From NCBI RefSeq assembly GCF_014400405.1, contig NZ_CP060496.1, forward strand, positions 2,356,001-2,420,000: DNA of 64,000 nucleotides, in the 5' to 3' direction. Made by a program: the position numbers and the translations under genes. The stretch comes from Brachybacterium sp. Z12 (lineage in GTDB: Bacteria > Actinomycetota > Actinomycetes > Actinomycetales > Dermabacteraceae). The notes under the pieces are model-generated. The model did not search any database. It saw only the letters and a list, made by a program, of their open reading frames with translations, and was not told the origin of the DNA. This document shows positions 37,451 through 48,865 of this stretch, one piece after another. How positions within the stretch are numbered: the stretch's first letter is position 1; each line of letters starts with the position of its first letter.

Positions 37451-39956
37451 CTCGCTCGGCCCTTCTTCGGCAGCCTGGTCTTCTTCACGGTTCCACGATG
37501 CGAGGACCGACGGCGGCGCATCGCCTCGGAGCGACGCAGCGCCTTCGCCCGGGAGCGGGCGTTGGTCCGGGTGCGCTTCTGCTCGGCACGCCGCGCTGCG
37601 GAGCGTCGGCGGAAGGAGCGCAGCGAGAGCGCCGCGCGCACCCTCTTGTGCCACGGCACCGCAGCGGACATGGTACGCCTCGCCTCCATGACGTGTGTCC
37701 AGTACTCGTCCACCACGGATTCCGGGAGGTCGTCGGGGCCGAAGACCGCACGGTCCGCGCGCCCGGCGAGGGTGAGGGCGCCCATGGCAGGGATGTCCGC
37801 CTGGAGACGCGCTGCCGTCTCCGCGCGGGTCAGCAGCGGGTCGGGAGCGCGGCCGAGATCCGTCAGCAGGTCGAGGATCTCCTGCCAGCCGCCGTCGATG
37901 CGCGTCGGGAGCGCGCCTCGGGAGCGCCGACGACTCCTCCTGACGATCTTCGCCGTGATCACCGCGGCGACGGCGATCACCAGAAGCAGCACCGGGATCA
38001 GACCGAACCCGAGGTAGACCGCCCACGAGGCGGTCTCGTCATCGGGGTCGTCCTTCTTCTCGCTGTCGTCGCTCATCGCGCCCGGCGGCGGGCTGGGCGG
38101 CTCGGCCGGTGGCGGCGGAGGCTGGGCGACCTGGGGAAGAGGCTTCTCCACCTCCTTGGGCTGCGGCTCGGTGGGATCGTCCTCCTCGTCGGGCACGGGG
38201 TCGAAGCGCACCCAGCCGATGCCCTCGAAGGCCACCTCGACCCAGGCGGTGACGTCATCACCGGTGATGCCGACGGTCCCCTCCTGGCCGGGCGGCACCT
38301 CGAAGCCCATCACGACGCGGGCGGGGATGTCGATCGAGCGGGCGAGCACGGCCGTCAGCACGGCGAACTGCTCCTCGTCACCGATCCGTCCCTCGGGCTG
38401 GGCGTCGGGAGAGTCCTCGTCGAACCCGACCTCGTTGAGCATCACCATCAGACGGCTCGCGCCGTGGCCTGACAGGGAGGCGACATCCTCCTCGAGGCCG
38501 TGGGAGTAGAAGGCGTCCGTCTTCACCATCTGCGACAGGTGCTGGAATCGTTCATAGTCCGAGTCGGAAGAGCCGGCCCACTCGTCGGCCACCGCCGTGA
38601 CCTGTTCGATCGGCAGGTTCGTGGGCAGATCGAGATCGGCGAACTTCGCGGTGCGCTGCTGTTCGGCAGTCGGCTCCGTGTACGGCTCATAGGAGAGCTC
38701 GTAGGTGTCCCCCGGTCTCACGCCCGTCGCGTTCACAGCGGTCTGGGACTGCTCGTTGAGGTAGAGGTTCTCGGCTGTCGCGCTCGAGCGCCCCGGCGAC
38801 ATCTCTTCGAGGTCGATGCGGTTGGTGCGGTCGCCGACCGTGGGCAGCCACACCCCCGTGTAGGCGTCGATCGTCACAGAGGACGCCCGCTGCTGTCCGC
38901 TGCCGTCGTGGAGGTCGACGCCGGGCGCGGAGCGCAGGAACGCACCGGAGGCGCCGTCACGGTTCTGGCTGCTGGCGACGTTGTAGACCTGCAGGTCGTA
39001 GTAGTCCATCGTCGCCAGTCGGATGTGCTCGCCGCTGCTGACACCGCTGATGGTGAACAGCGTCTCCTCGCGCTGATGCTTGAGGTAGCCGCGGAACTCG
39101 GTCAACGGGGAGACGTACTCCTGCGGGTCGAAGGGCGGGGTGATGTGGTCACGCGCCGCGTAGCGGATGGTCCCCGACGGCGGGTCCAGCAGGGAATGGG
39201 CGGCCACGGCGCCTCCGCCGGCGAGCGCCATGATCAGCGCGCCACCGATCACCCGGCGGCGCAGCACCGGGTTCTGCCAAGATCCCGGCCGCACCGAGTC
39301 CGAGATGATCGTGGACTTCGCGTCGGAGAGGCGACCGGATTCGAACCTCCACGTCAGCCACGCGATGGAGATGATCGCGTAGAGCACTCCGCGCAGCACC
39401 GCCAGGAAGGACTGGTCGGTGCCGAAGACGACCGTCACGCCTATCAGGGCCAGCGGGAACAGCCAGGCGAGCACGTACAGCCGCGAGCGCATCACCACGG
39501 TCATCCCCAGCAGGGAGAGCAGCAGGACGCTGATCCACGCCACGGCCAGCACACCCTGGGCGGAGCCCACCGGCGGCGCCACCGTGAGGACGGACTTCCA
39601 GCTGGAGATCGGAGCCTTGATCAGCTCCCACAGCGCTCCAGGGCTGGGGATCACGCCCATATCGCGCGCGTGGGCGCGGCGAACATGGGGCCGAACAGGA
39701 AGTAGACCAACAGCAGCAGCAGCGTGATCCGCAGCGCACCCCAGCGCCACCGGGCACCGATCAGCGCGACGAGTGTGCCGAGCACGAGCGCCATGACGCC
39801 GGTCAGCAGGTACTGGACCCCGCCGTAGACATGGTGGAAACCGGGGATCGCGAGCACGAACAGGCACACCATGACCAGCAGGTCCACAGAGCGACGGCTG
39901 TTGGAGACGGTTGCGAAATAGCTCGGCGGCCGCTTGGCGGCGGTGCTGGTGCTCAT
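37447..39956 (-). CDS. DUF3488/transglutaminase-like membrane protein, catalytic residues not conserved
   Basis: 836 aa after restoring one base. Six or so N-terminal helices (about 25-240), a large extracellular region with a transglutaminase-like domain (about 440-600), a Pro-rich stretch, another helix (about 640-660) and a basic cytoplasmic tail. Where active members have Cys in GD-C-EQF this protein has GDEEQFAVL (about residue 528), and where they have His in D-x-HAWVEV it has DVTAWVEV (about 570), so it is probably not an enzyme. The frame breaks at about 39656-39658; one base restores RAIWGVIPSPGALW. MoxR-DUF58-transglutaminase sets are a common trio. It overlaps DUF58 and RDD-FHA genes by ATGA. 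Confidence 0.88.
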
Positions 39957-41372
39957 CGGCCCACCGCCCGCAGTGCTCGTGCCAGGGTGTCGAGCGACCC
40001 GAGCGTCACCACATCGAGGCTCCCGATCGCCGAACGCTTCACCTCGGCATCATCCACGCAGCGGATCGCCACTGCCATCACTCCGATCGGAAGCTGGTTG
40101 GCGGCGGAGTTCAGCTCACGCGCCGTGGTGTGGGGGCCGACGATCATCATCACCGCGGAGGCGTTGGGCGCGAGGTCAGCGGCCTTCTGGCCGAGTTCGT
40201 GGAAGGAGATCCGGTCCCTGAGCTGCTCGACGACGGTGTAGTCATCCATCATCGACCGGAGGGTCCCGGTGCTCTGGCGTCCATCGAAGCTGAACGGGGT
40301 CAGCTCCTTCTCCTCTCGGAACGTCTGACCGGAGATCGAAGCGGCCACGGACACCGCCAGTTCGAACTCGTCGTCGCTGGCGTAATGCTCCGCGAGGTTG
40401 TCCAGAGCGACCACCACATGGGAGCGCCGAGTCTCCTCGAACTGGCGGACCATGAGCTTCCCCGTGCGGGCGGTGGTGCGCCAGTGGACGTGCCGGCGGT
40501 CGTCACCGGGCGCGTAGTCGCGCAGGGCGTGGAAGGCGATGTCAGAGCTGGAGAGGGCCGAGGGGGGTCCCTTCGAGGTCGCGGAGGAAGCCGCTGGCCG
40601 CCTCGTCGAGTCGCACGGTCCTCGGATGCACGAAGAGCTCCTGCTCCTTCGCCCAGGTGACCTGGCGACGCATGAGGGACAGCGGATCATCGCGCACGGA
40701 GCGCACGGGCCCGACGACGAGGACGGCGCGGCGCTTGGTGGGCACGGCGAAGAGCTCCTCGTGCTCGGCGCCCGCGGCCAGTCGCGGCACCATGAACTGC
40801 GCGGTGGCCGAGCCGACCGCGAGCTCGATGCGGGAGGGCAGGATGTCGCGCGGGGTGGGGTTTATGACCTCGACCCTTCCCACGGCCCGCGTCCCGACGA
40901 CCACGCGGTGGGTCTGCAGATCGAGGGTCACCTTGTAGGAGGCGCGCCCGAGGACGAACAGCGCGGCGATCACCAGCGGGACGGTGAGCGTGAAGGCGAT
41001 GACGTTCAGCTCGGTCACGTGCAGTGTGAGGCCGAGGAACCAGCAGACCGCAGTGGCCGCGAGCACCGCCCAGCCGACCGGGGAGACGACGTCGAGCACC
41101 GGGCGGATCCGGCGCAGCCACAGCTCCACCACGCGGTCGCGCAGCCCGGCCAGGCCGGTGCTCTGCTCGGCACCTACCGCCTGCTGCTCCTCCCCTGAGG
41201 CACCCGTCTCCGGGGCGGCGGGCTGCCCACGCTTCGCTGCCCGTGCCTGCTTCCGCGTGGCACGGAATTTCGCCCGAGCTTCCGCTTTCGCGGCGCTCCG
41301 GCGCTTCTTCCCCTGCGCTTTGGCCGCCTCGGCGTCAGCGGTGTCGCTCGGGAGTGACGTCGAGGAACTCAT
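39953..41372 (-). CDS. DUF58 domain protein (one apparent frameshift)
   Basis: About 472 aa. A basic Ala/Lys-rich N-terminus (1-75), two membrane helices (about 110-155), a beta-rich domain, then DUF58 with FHALRDYAPGDDRRHVHWRT and a vWA-like fold (VVVALDNLA). The frame changes in the G6 run 40562-40567; one base fewer gives DLEGTPSALSSSDIAFHALR, matching the family. Such proteins work with MoxR ATPases, probably as a metal-binding partner in protein assembly. It overlaps moxR and the transglutaminase-like gene by four bases each. Confidence 0.88.
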
Positions 41373-42343
41373 GCCGTCTGCTGCCGCGCCTGGGGCGGCG
41401 CCACCTCGCTGAGGATCTTCGTCATGACGCTCTTGGCGGTGGTTCCGGCGAACTCGGCCTCGGGGTCGAGCACGAAGCGGTGCAGCCAGACGGGCTCGAC
41501 CAGGTGCTTGACGTCATCGGGGATGACGTAGTGACGACCGTTGACCGCGGCCCACACCTTCACCGCGCGCATCAGTGCCAGCGCGCCACGGATCGACACC
41601 CCGACCCGCACCTCGGGTGCCAGGCGCGTCTCCTCCATGAGGCGGGAGACGTACTCAAGGACCGCCGGGTCCACATGCACGCTCGCGGCCAGCTGCGTCA
41701 TGTCATTGACGGCCTGCAGGGAGATGCGCGGGGAGAGCTGGCTGCTGCGGTCGCGCAGTGCGGAGCCCTGGAGGATCTGCACGCTCGAGGCGTGGTCCGG
41801 GTAGCCGATCGACGTCTTCATCAGGAAGCGGTCCAGCTGCGCCTCCGGCAGACGGTAGGTGCCGGCCTGCTCGATGGGGTTCTGGGTCGCGATCACCATG
41901 AAGGGGTTGCCGACCTCGTGGGTGACGCCGTCGACGGTCACCCGTGCTTCCTCCATCACCTCGAGCATCGCCGACTGGGTCTTCGGCGAGGCACGGTTGA
42001 TCTCGTCGGCCAGGACGATGTTCGCGAACACGGGGCCCTTGTGGAATTCGAAGGACTTGGTGTTCTGGTCGTAGATCGTCACACCCGTGACGTCGGAGGG
42101 CAGCAGGTCAGGGGTGAACTGGATGCGGGTGCTGGTGCCCTGCACGGTCGCGGCGATCGAGCGGGCCAGCGAGGTCTTCCCCGTGCCCGGGGCGTCTTCG
42201 AGCAGCACGTGGCCGGGAGCCATCATCGCGGTCAGCACCAGGCGGACCACCTCGTTCTTGCCGAGCACAGCCTGTCCGATGCTCTGGACGAGCTTGTCGA
42301 AGGTCTCGGCGAACCAGCGGGCCTGTTCGGGGGTCATGCTCAT
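41369..42343 (-). CDS. MoxR-family AAA+ ATPase
   Basis: 324 aa, full length and frame intact. Walker A DAPGTGKTSLA (about 49-59), Walker B VLADEINRASPKTQSA (about 110-125), sensor 1 VIATQNPIEQAG, Arg finger region YRLPEAQLDRF, and the C-terminal lid. MoxR ATPases remodel or load partners such as DUF58/vWA proteins. The ATG follows a run of nine C on the coding strand and has no evident ribosome binding site, which is unusual for this operon. Confidence 0.95.
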   Translation of the reverse strand: MSMTPEQARWFAETFDKLVQSIGQAVLGKNEVVRLVLTAMMAPGHVLLEDAPGTGKTSLARSIAATVQGTSTRIQFTPDLLPSDVTGVTIYDQNTKSFEFHKGPVFANIVLADEINRASPKTQSAMLEVMEEARVTVDGVTHEVGNPFMVIATQNPIEQAGTYRLPEAQLDRFLMKTSIGYPDHASSVQILQGSALRDRSSQLSPRISLQAVNDMTQLAASVHVDPAVLEYVSRLMEETRLAPEVRVGVSIRGALALMRAVKVWAAVNGRHYVIPDDVKHLVEPVWLHRFVLDPEAEFAGTTAKSVMTKILSEVAPPQARQQTA

Positions 42344-42352
42344 GGGGGGGGG
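42344..42352. repeat. Nine-base G/C tract directly before the moxR start codon
   Basis: G9 on the plus strand, C9 on the coding strand, abutting the ATG of moxR. It sits where a ribosome binding site should be. A length change here could alter moxR translation; an assembly artefact is also possible in a sequence with many homopolymer errors. Confidence 0.6.
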
Positions 42353-42392
42353 TCTGCTTTCGTTCAGGAAGGGCCATCGCGTGCGCCGGGCG

Positions 42393-45300
42393 TCAGAGCG
42401 GTTTGTAGGAATGGGTCTCGAGCGGCTTGCCGTCGAGGTAGACCGTGAAGGTGTTATCCGGATATCCGTAGTAGAACTGGCTCTTCGCTGCAGTGGTGTA
42501 ATTCCCGTTCGCGTCGGGATTCACGGTCACCGGAGCGTTGTTCTTCGTCCACCAGCCGCCATCGTTCGGTGAGGCCGGGTTGGGGTTGGTCTTGATCGTC
42601 ATCTCGTACGTCTTCGAGGGGTCGAGGTTGGTGATCTCGATGTCCACCCGCCGGCAGAACTGCCCGGTGCAGACCCCTTGGAGGGTGGCATGGGGCCCCC
42701 AGTTGATCGAGCTGACGGGAGCAGGTGGGGTGTACGTCTGTGCATCCCTCGAGACGCTAAGTGTCTCGGACGTCATGGTGGCTGTTGAGCCGTCCGCGTT
42801 CTTGGGCTTCGTCACGACACGCGCCTCGATCGACTGAGCCTGACCAGACTTCACCTCGACCGTATTGGAATACGAAGTACCAGAATCCACCCAGTCCCCA
42901 CCATTGACGCGGACCTGAAGGGTCTTGTTCCCTGCGCCACCGTCACCGCTGTTGGCCGTCGCCGCAAACTTCACCGGGCAGCTGTTCGCTCCGGTGCACT
43001 TGCCGGGTGTGATGGTGGCAGATGTCGGTGCCGCGGGCTTCTTATAGGGCCTGACAGAGTTGGACTCGTTCGACGCCCCGCTCACCCCGCCGTCTGCCTC
43101 GAAGCCGTTGCGTGCTTCGACGGTGAACCGGTACGACGTGCCGTTCTCCAGGGTGAGATCCAGCTTTTTGGCGGGGGCGTTGACTTCTCTCGATTCGCCA
43201 TTCCAGCGCACCACGTATTTGGTGATGGTGGTGCCGTTGTCACTCGGGGATTCCAATGCACCGTGACCCGGCGGTTCGGCCCGTCGCCCGTTCCCTCACT
43301 GGGCATTGTGGCTCGCACGTCGGTGGGGACAGAAGGCTTCGCCCACGGCGTCACCGCGTTGGAGGTGTCGGACGAGGAGGTCCCCTTCCCCACCGAGTTC
43401 ACGCCTATGTAGCTGAAGGTGTGCTTGGAATCCTTATCCAAGTCATAGAACGTGGCGGAAGTTTTCGCGGCAGGGATCGTCTGAGACGCCCCCGACGAGG
43501 CGGTGACGATGTACTCCTTGATCGGCTCACCGTTGGATTCGTTCTCCGTCATCTTCGGCCAGGCGACGGTGACGCCGCCGCCGAGCGGATTGTCGATCCG
43601 CTGCGCGGTCGGGTTTCCGCTCGGTTTGTGAGGCTTGCCCGCAGGGTGCTCCGCCTGGGACCACTCGGACCAGTCCGAGGGCTCGTCGGCGAGATTCGAT
43701 GCCTGGACACGGAAGCGGTACTCGACCCCGTTCTCCAGGCCCGTGAACACCGTCTGCGTGGTCCCGCCGGCGAGCTCCTGCGGTGCCGGTTCCATTCTTC
43801 CGGTCTGGGTGTTCTGGACCTGCACCGTGTACGACTGGATCGCCGAGCCGCGGTTGGTGGGCGTGGTCCAGGCGACGGTCAGCTGCTCGTCACCGCGTTC
43901 GACCGACGGCCTCGCGGGACGCTCGGGACGCACGTCGGGGCGTGCGACCGCAGAGGGCACCGAGGGCTCGGACTCCCCACGTCGTTGATCGCGACCACCT
44001 GGAAGGTGTACTCGGAGTCGTTGGTCAGCTCGGTGACGGTGCATGACGTGGACGCGCACTCCTGGGTCACCGCGGGCCCGGTCGCGCTGGAGACCTTGTA
44101 TCCCGTGATCGGGGCTCCGTTGTCGTTCCCGGCGGCGAAGTTCAGCTCCACGAAGCCGTCGCCCACCTCTCCGATGCGAGGAGCGGACGGCGCGTCCGGC
44201 AGACCGCGCACGGTCACCCGGATCTCGCCGCTCACCTGCCGGTCGGGGTCGCCGGTGTCATCCATGACCGTGTAACGGGCGCTGAGGGTCCCGGAGAACT
44301 TCTCGTCCGGGGTGATGACCACCTGGTCCCCGTCCAGGGAGACGTCGCCCTCTCCGGAGATCAGCCCGGCCTCGACGAGCTCACGCTCCCCTCCCGGGAA
44401 CGGGTTCGAATCGTTCTCGAGCACCGCGATCGACTCGGTGCGTCCGGCATCGATCGTGGCTTCGTCCAGCGCCGCCGAGATCGTCGGACGCTGAGAGCTG
44501 CCGACGGTGATCTGCACGGTGGCCGGAACGGCCGGGTTCGTCCCGTCGGTGACGGTGACCGGCACCACGAGGATCGTGCCCTTGGGCGACTTCGTGGTCG
44601 CTCCTGCGCTGAGAGTCGATCCGTCGATCCCGACGGCGACCTCAGGATCCTGGTCGTATTCGCCGAGGGCGAAGGTCAGGTCATCGTCCTCCGGGTCCTC
44701 AGCGCCCACGGCGAGATCGATGGTCGACTGCGGGCCGCCCTGCTCGATCTCGAGCAGCGCGCCCTGCAGCGTCGGCGGGAGGTTCGTGTCCTCCGGGGCG
44801 ACCTCCACCGGGATCGCGAGCGTCGCGGTGGCCGCCGTGGGGTCGCCCACCGCGCCATCAGTCACCTCGACCGTGATGGTGTCGTTGCCGGAGAAGTCCG
44901 CAGCAGGGCGGTACAGGAGGGTGGATTCGTCCTGGACCAGTTCACCGCCGTCGCTGTGCTGAGCGGAGACCGTGCCCGGGTCGGTGACCTGCGCGGGCTG
45001 CGCACCGGGACGCACGCGGACGTTGCTCGGGTCTGCGAGATCGACGGTGCCCTCGGAGCCTGCCTGCACCTTCAGCGGCTGGCCCACCCAGACGGGGGCC
45101 TGCTTCGCAGTGCCAGGGACCCAGATGTACCCGGCGGAGGACTGGTCGTCGTCATCGGTGATGGTGTAGCGGAGCCGCTGCTGCTCCTCCTGCGGGGTGA
45201 TCCGGACAGTTCCCTCGTCATCGATCAGGTCGACGCCCTCGGTGGACTCCTCCAGCTCGACCACGAGATCTCTCGTGCTGCCGTCGGGGTCCGAATCGTT

Positions 45301-48300
45301 CGCGAGCACATCGACGTCCACGAAGTCCCTGTCGGGGTCCATCACGTCCTCGACCGCCACGAAATCGTCCCGTGCCACGGGAGAGCGGAGCGGGGCGTTG
45401 CTGGCGACCTTGATGGTGACGGTCGCCGAGCTCTTCAGCTGCTTGTCCGAAGCGGAGTAGAGGACCGTGTGCGTGCCCGGTTCCGACGGGGTGGTGACGG
45501 TGACGTAGCCGTCCTCCGCGTCGTCGGCCGGAGGATGCTCCTGGATCTCCGTCATCGTCTCGACGTCGGCGCGCACCACCGAGAGCGGGTCGCTCTCGGG
45601 GTCCGTGTCGTTCTCGAGCACCGGGATCTGCACCTCGCGGTCCGGGCGCACCTCGACCGCGTCATCGACCGCGTAGGGGGCCTGGTTCCGCTCGTTCGGG
45701 GACGCGACGCCCACCAGCACCTCCGCGGTGCCGATCGCTCCGTGACGGTCCATCACCTGGTAGCGGAAACGATCGGTGCCGACGGAATCGTCGTACGGGA
45801 GGTATTCGATCCACTCCCCGTTCGCGCTGACGATCTCGCCGAGCGACGGCATCGGGCTGGTGACGCCGGTGAGCATCACCGAATCACCCTCGGGATCGAT
45901 CCCGGTGGTCTGCACCGGGATCCGCACCGGAGTGCCGGCCACCGTTCGGGCCGTGAGGTTGTTCGGCCTGGGAGCCGAGTTGTCCGCGTCGCGGGGAACG
46001 ATCGTGATGTAGGTGAGAGCGGAGCCTGTGCGGCCGGTCGCATCGACCACCTCGTACTGCACCGCGGCTTCGCCGGAGGCGTCGTCGTTCGCACGGAAGC
46101 GGACCTGGTCCTGGTGCGGCTCGGTGTTGCCGAGGTCGTCAGCGCGCGACGAGTCGAGGATCTGCCCGAGGTGCAGATCTGAACCGGTCGGTGAGATGTC
46201 GTTGTCCAGCACATCGATGTTGACCATGTCGCCGGCGCGCACGACAGCCCTGTCCGGTGCGGCCACAGGGTTCGCGAACTGAGTGTCGGTGCTCGCGACC
46301 ATGACGCGGATCGTGCCGGTGGCACGACCGGCGGAGTTCGCGACCTCATAGGTCAGCGGGACAGGCTCCTCCGAGACCATCGCGCCCGGCGCCGCCTCGA
46401 CGCGGACCAGATGATGGTTGACCACAGTGGCCTTCAGGCCGCTGCCCTCGGGCACGTCGACAGTGTTGACGACCAGGACGCCACCGGTGGGATCCACGTC
46501 GTTCTCGAGCGGATCGAGCAGCGTGTCGGTACCTGTGGTGACCGTGCCCATGTCATCGACCGCCACAGGAGCCAGAACCTCGGCCTCGGGTTCGATCACG
46601 TCGACGCGCACGAGTCCCAGGGAGGACGTGCTGGCTCCGCTGGCGGCGACCGTGTACTCCAGGTAATAGACCCCCGGTGCACTGCCTTCGACGTTGAGGG
46701 TCCCGGCCTCCAGGACCGCCTCGACCTCAAGACCTTCGGCGTCGCTCGCGCTGATCAGTTCGAGATTGCCGCCGTTGGGGTTCAAGTCGTTCATCAGCGG
46801 CTTGATGGTGGTGTTGCGCCCGGCGACGATCGTGGCGTGGTCCGCAGTGGTGATGGGGGCGAGGTCGTTGTCGGTCACCGACTCGATCTCGACGATGCCC
46901 TCGCCGGTCTTGCCGTGCTCATCACGGAAGGTGAGCTGGACCTGCTTGGTGCCGGGAGAGAGACCGGCGTCGTTGAAGGTGACCAGCCCGTCGGGACGGA
47001 AGGTCACCAGGTCCTCCGGCGGGACCGTGGCGTTCGCGAGATAGAAGGCGTCGCCGTCGGGGTCCTCCCAGTACGGCAGGATGTTGAAGCTGATCTCCTG
47101 GCCGGAACGGACCTGGACCTTGGTGACGGCCTTCTCGGCAGGGGCGGGGCCTTCGTTCTCGGCGTCGGTGCGGACGTCGAGAGTCACGGTGGCGGTATCT
47201 GTGCCGCCACGGCCGTCGTCAGCCTGGTACGTGAAGGTATCGCTCCCGGAGGCGTCCTCGTCCACATCGATCTGGAGCTGCGTCCCGCCGCGGATGGGGG
47301 TCACGGTGCCGATGCCGGGCTGTTCGCCGTGGACGTCCACGGCGAGGATGTCGCCGTCCGGATCGGTGTCGTTGCGGGTGACCGGGAGGACGACGCTCTT
47401 GCCGGGGCGCACGCCGTAGTCGTCGTTGTTCGCAGTCGGCGGCCGGTTCTCCTCATCGCGTTCGGCGGCGATGTTCGTGATCGTGGTGGTGAGGGTCTCC
47501 TTCTCCTTCTCCTTCGATTCGTTGGTCTGGATCTCCTGGGTGAGCAGCCAGTCGTCGACCAGCGCCATGCTGTCCATGATCTCCCAGGACAGACCGAACT
47601 TCTGGTCGTTGAGGACCACCAGGTCCCGGTTGACGCGCAGCTTCAGATCCGCCTCCCCCTTGGCATGGGGGATGGTCTCCTTGATGGGCTCCTCGCCCTC
47701 GCAGGCACGCACATAGCGGAGGGATCCTCCCCAGGCCCCATAGGCGCACCCCTGCACCTGTGCAGGAGGCACCACCGTGCTGCCGTTGCCGCCTGCGGGG
47801 ATCGCATTCGGGTCTCCCCGTCGAAGGGGATGAGGAACAGGGTGTCCTCCGTGGCGAGCACGAAGCTGTCGGAGGCCGCGCCGGCCTGCTGCAGCTCGGC
47901 ACGCTCGAGGGAGGAGACCCCGTGGTCGATGAGGCTGTACGCCGTCAGGTCGCTGCCCACTCGCAGGTTCCGGTTCTCCCGATCGAGGATGACGGGTTCC
48001 TCGCCGACGGCGGTGAGCTGGACATCTTCTGGCTTGGTCGAGACGTTGCCGACGATCTGGGGCTTCTCCGCCGTCGTCTCCTGGGTGGAATCGCTGCGGG
48101 GGTACTTCAGCAGCTCGGTCCCGTTGAGGACGAAGACATTGCCGTCGTCGGTGACGGTGACCGGCAGCAGACCCTTTCCGCCCTCCAGGACAGGATCCAC
48201 CGCTGCGGGGCTGAAGGCCGCGGCTTCCTCCGGAGAGACGATCCATACCCGACCGTCGGGGGCTGCGATCACGATCCGGTCCTTGCCGATCTCCACCGTC

Positions 48301-48665
48301 GAATCGACAGGCAGCTCGACAAGGCCACCGCGCGTGACGGAGGGAGTGTTGATCGGGGTGATCCCCCGAGCTCCCGTCTCGAAGACGTGGTACCCGGATT
48401 GGATGATGTCGAGGTCCTGCCCGGTGGAGGCGATCTTCCCGTCGATCTCCCCAGCGTCGACGTTGACGCGGCCGATGAGACCGCCATCCTCGTTGGCGAC
48501 CCACACTCCGCCGTTGGAGACATCGACCTCCGAGGAGGACAGTCCCGGGTGGCTGAGTGCGAAGCCGGTCAGCACCAGTGCGACCACCGTCAGGACGGCC
48601 GAGGAGACGACCGTGACCCGCCTTCCACGGCGCCGCTTCGGTCGAGCGGTGACAGACATGGACAT
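42393..48665 (-). CDS. Giant membrane-anchored Ig-like / FN3 surface protein (three apparent frameshifts)
   Basis: About 2091 aa after restoring three bases. A basic cytoplasmic start (RPKRRRGRR), one membrane helix (17-37) and no cleavage site, so the bulk is outside. Residues 45-290 contain repeats like GGVWVANEDGG that suggest a beta-propeller. From about 400 to 1480 there are roughly ten Ig-like (cadherin-type) repeats with the hallmark NDxDPxG, for example VTRNDTDPDGD, VLENDTDPESDP and VLANDSDPDGS. About 1485-1880 holds four FN3 domains; the last 200 aa have paired Cys. No sortase signal. Breaks at 4-base runs 47817-47820, 43975-43978 and 43246-43249. It is the first gene of the export/phospho-signalling operon. 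Confidence 0.88.
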
Positions 48666-48865
48666 ACCCCCAGCACATGTTCCGAATTTTCCGCGCGTGA
48701 ACGACCCCAATTCATCTCTGGAAGGAGGCATCCTCCCGGAGGCGACCCCGTCGCGCACACGCCGTGCCCAGGCTACTCGTAGACAGCCATCAGCACCACG
48801 GGGTCCACGTCACGCCGCAGCAGAGACGGAGCCGCTCAGCGGGCGTCGACTCCCGCCGTGCCGAT

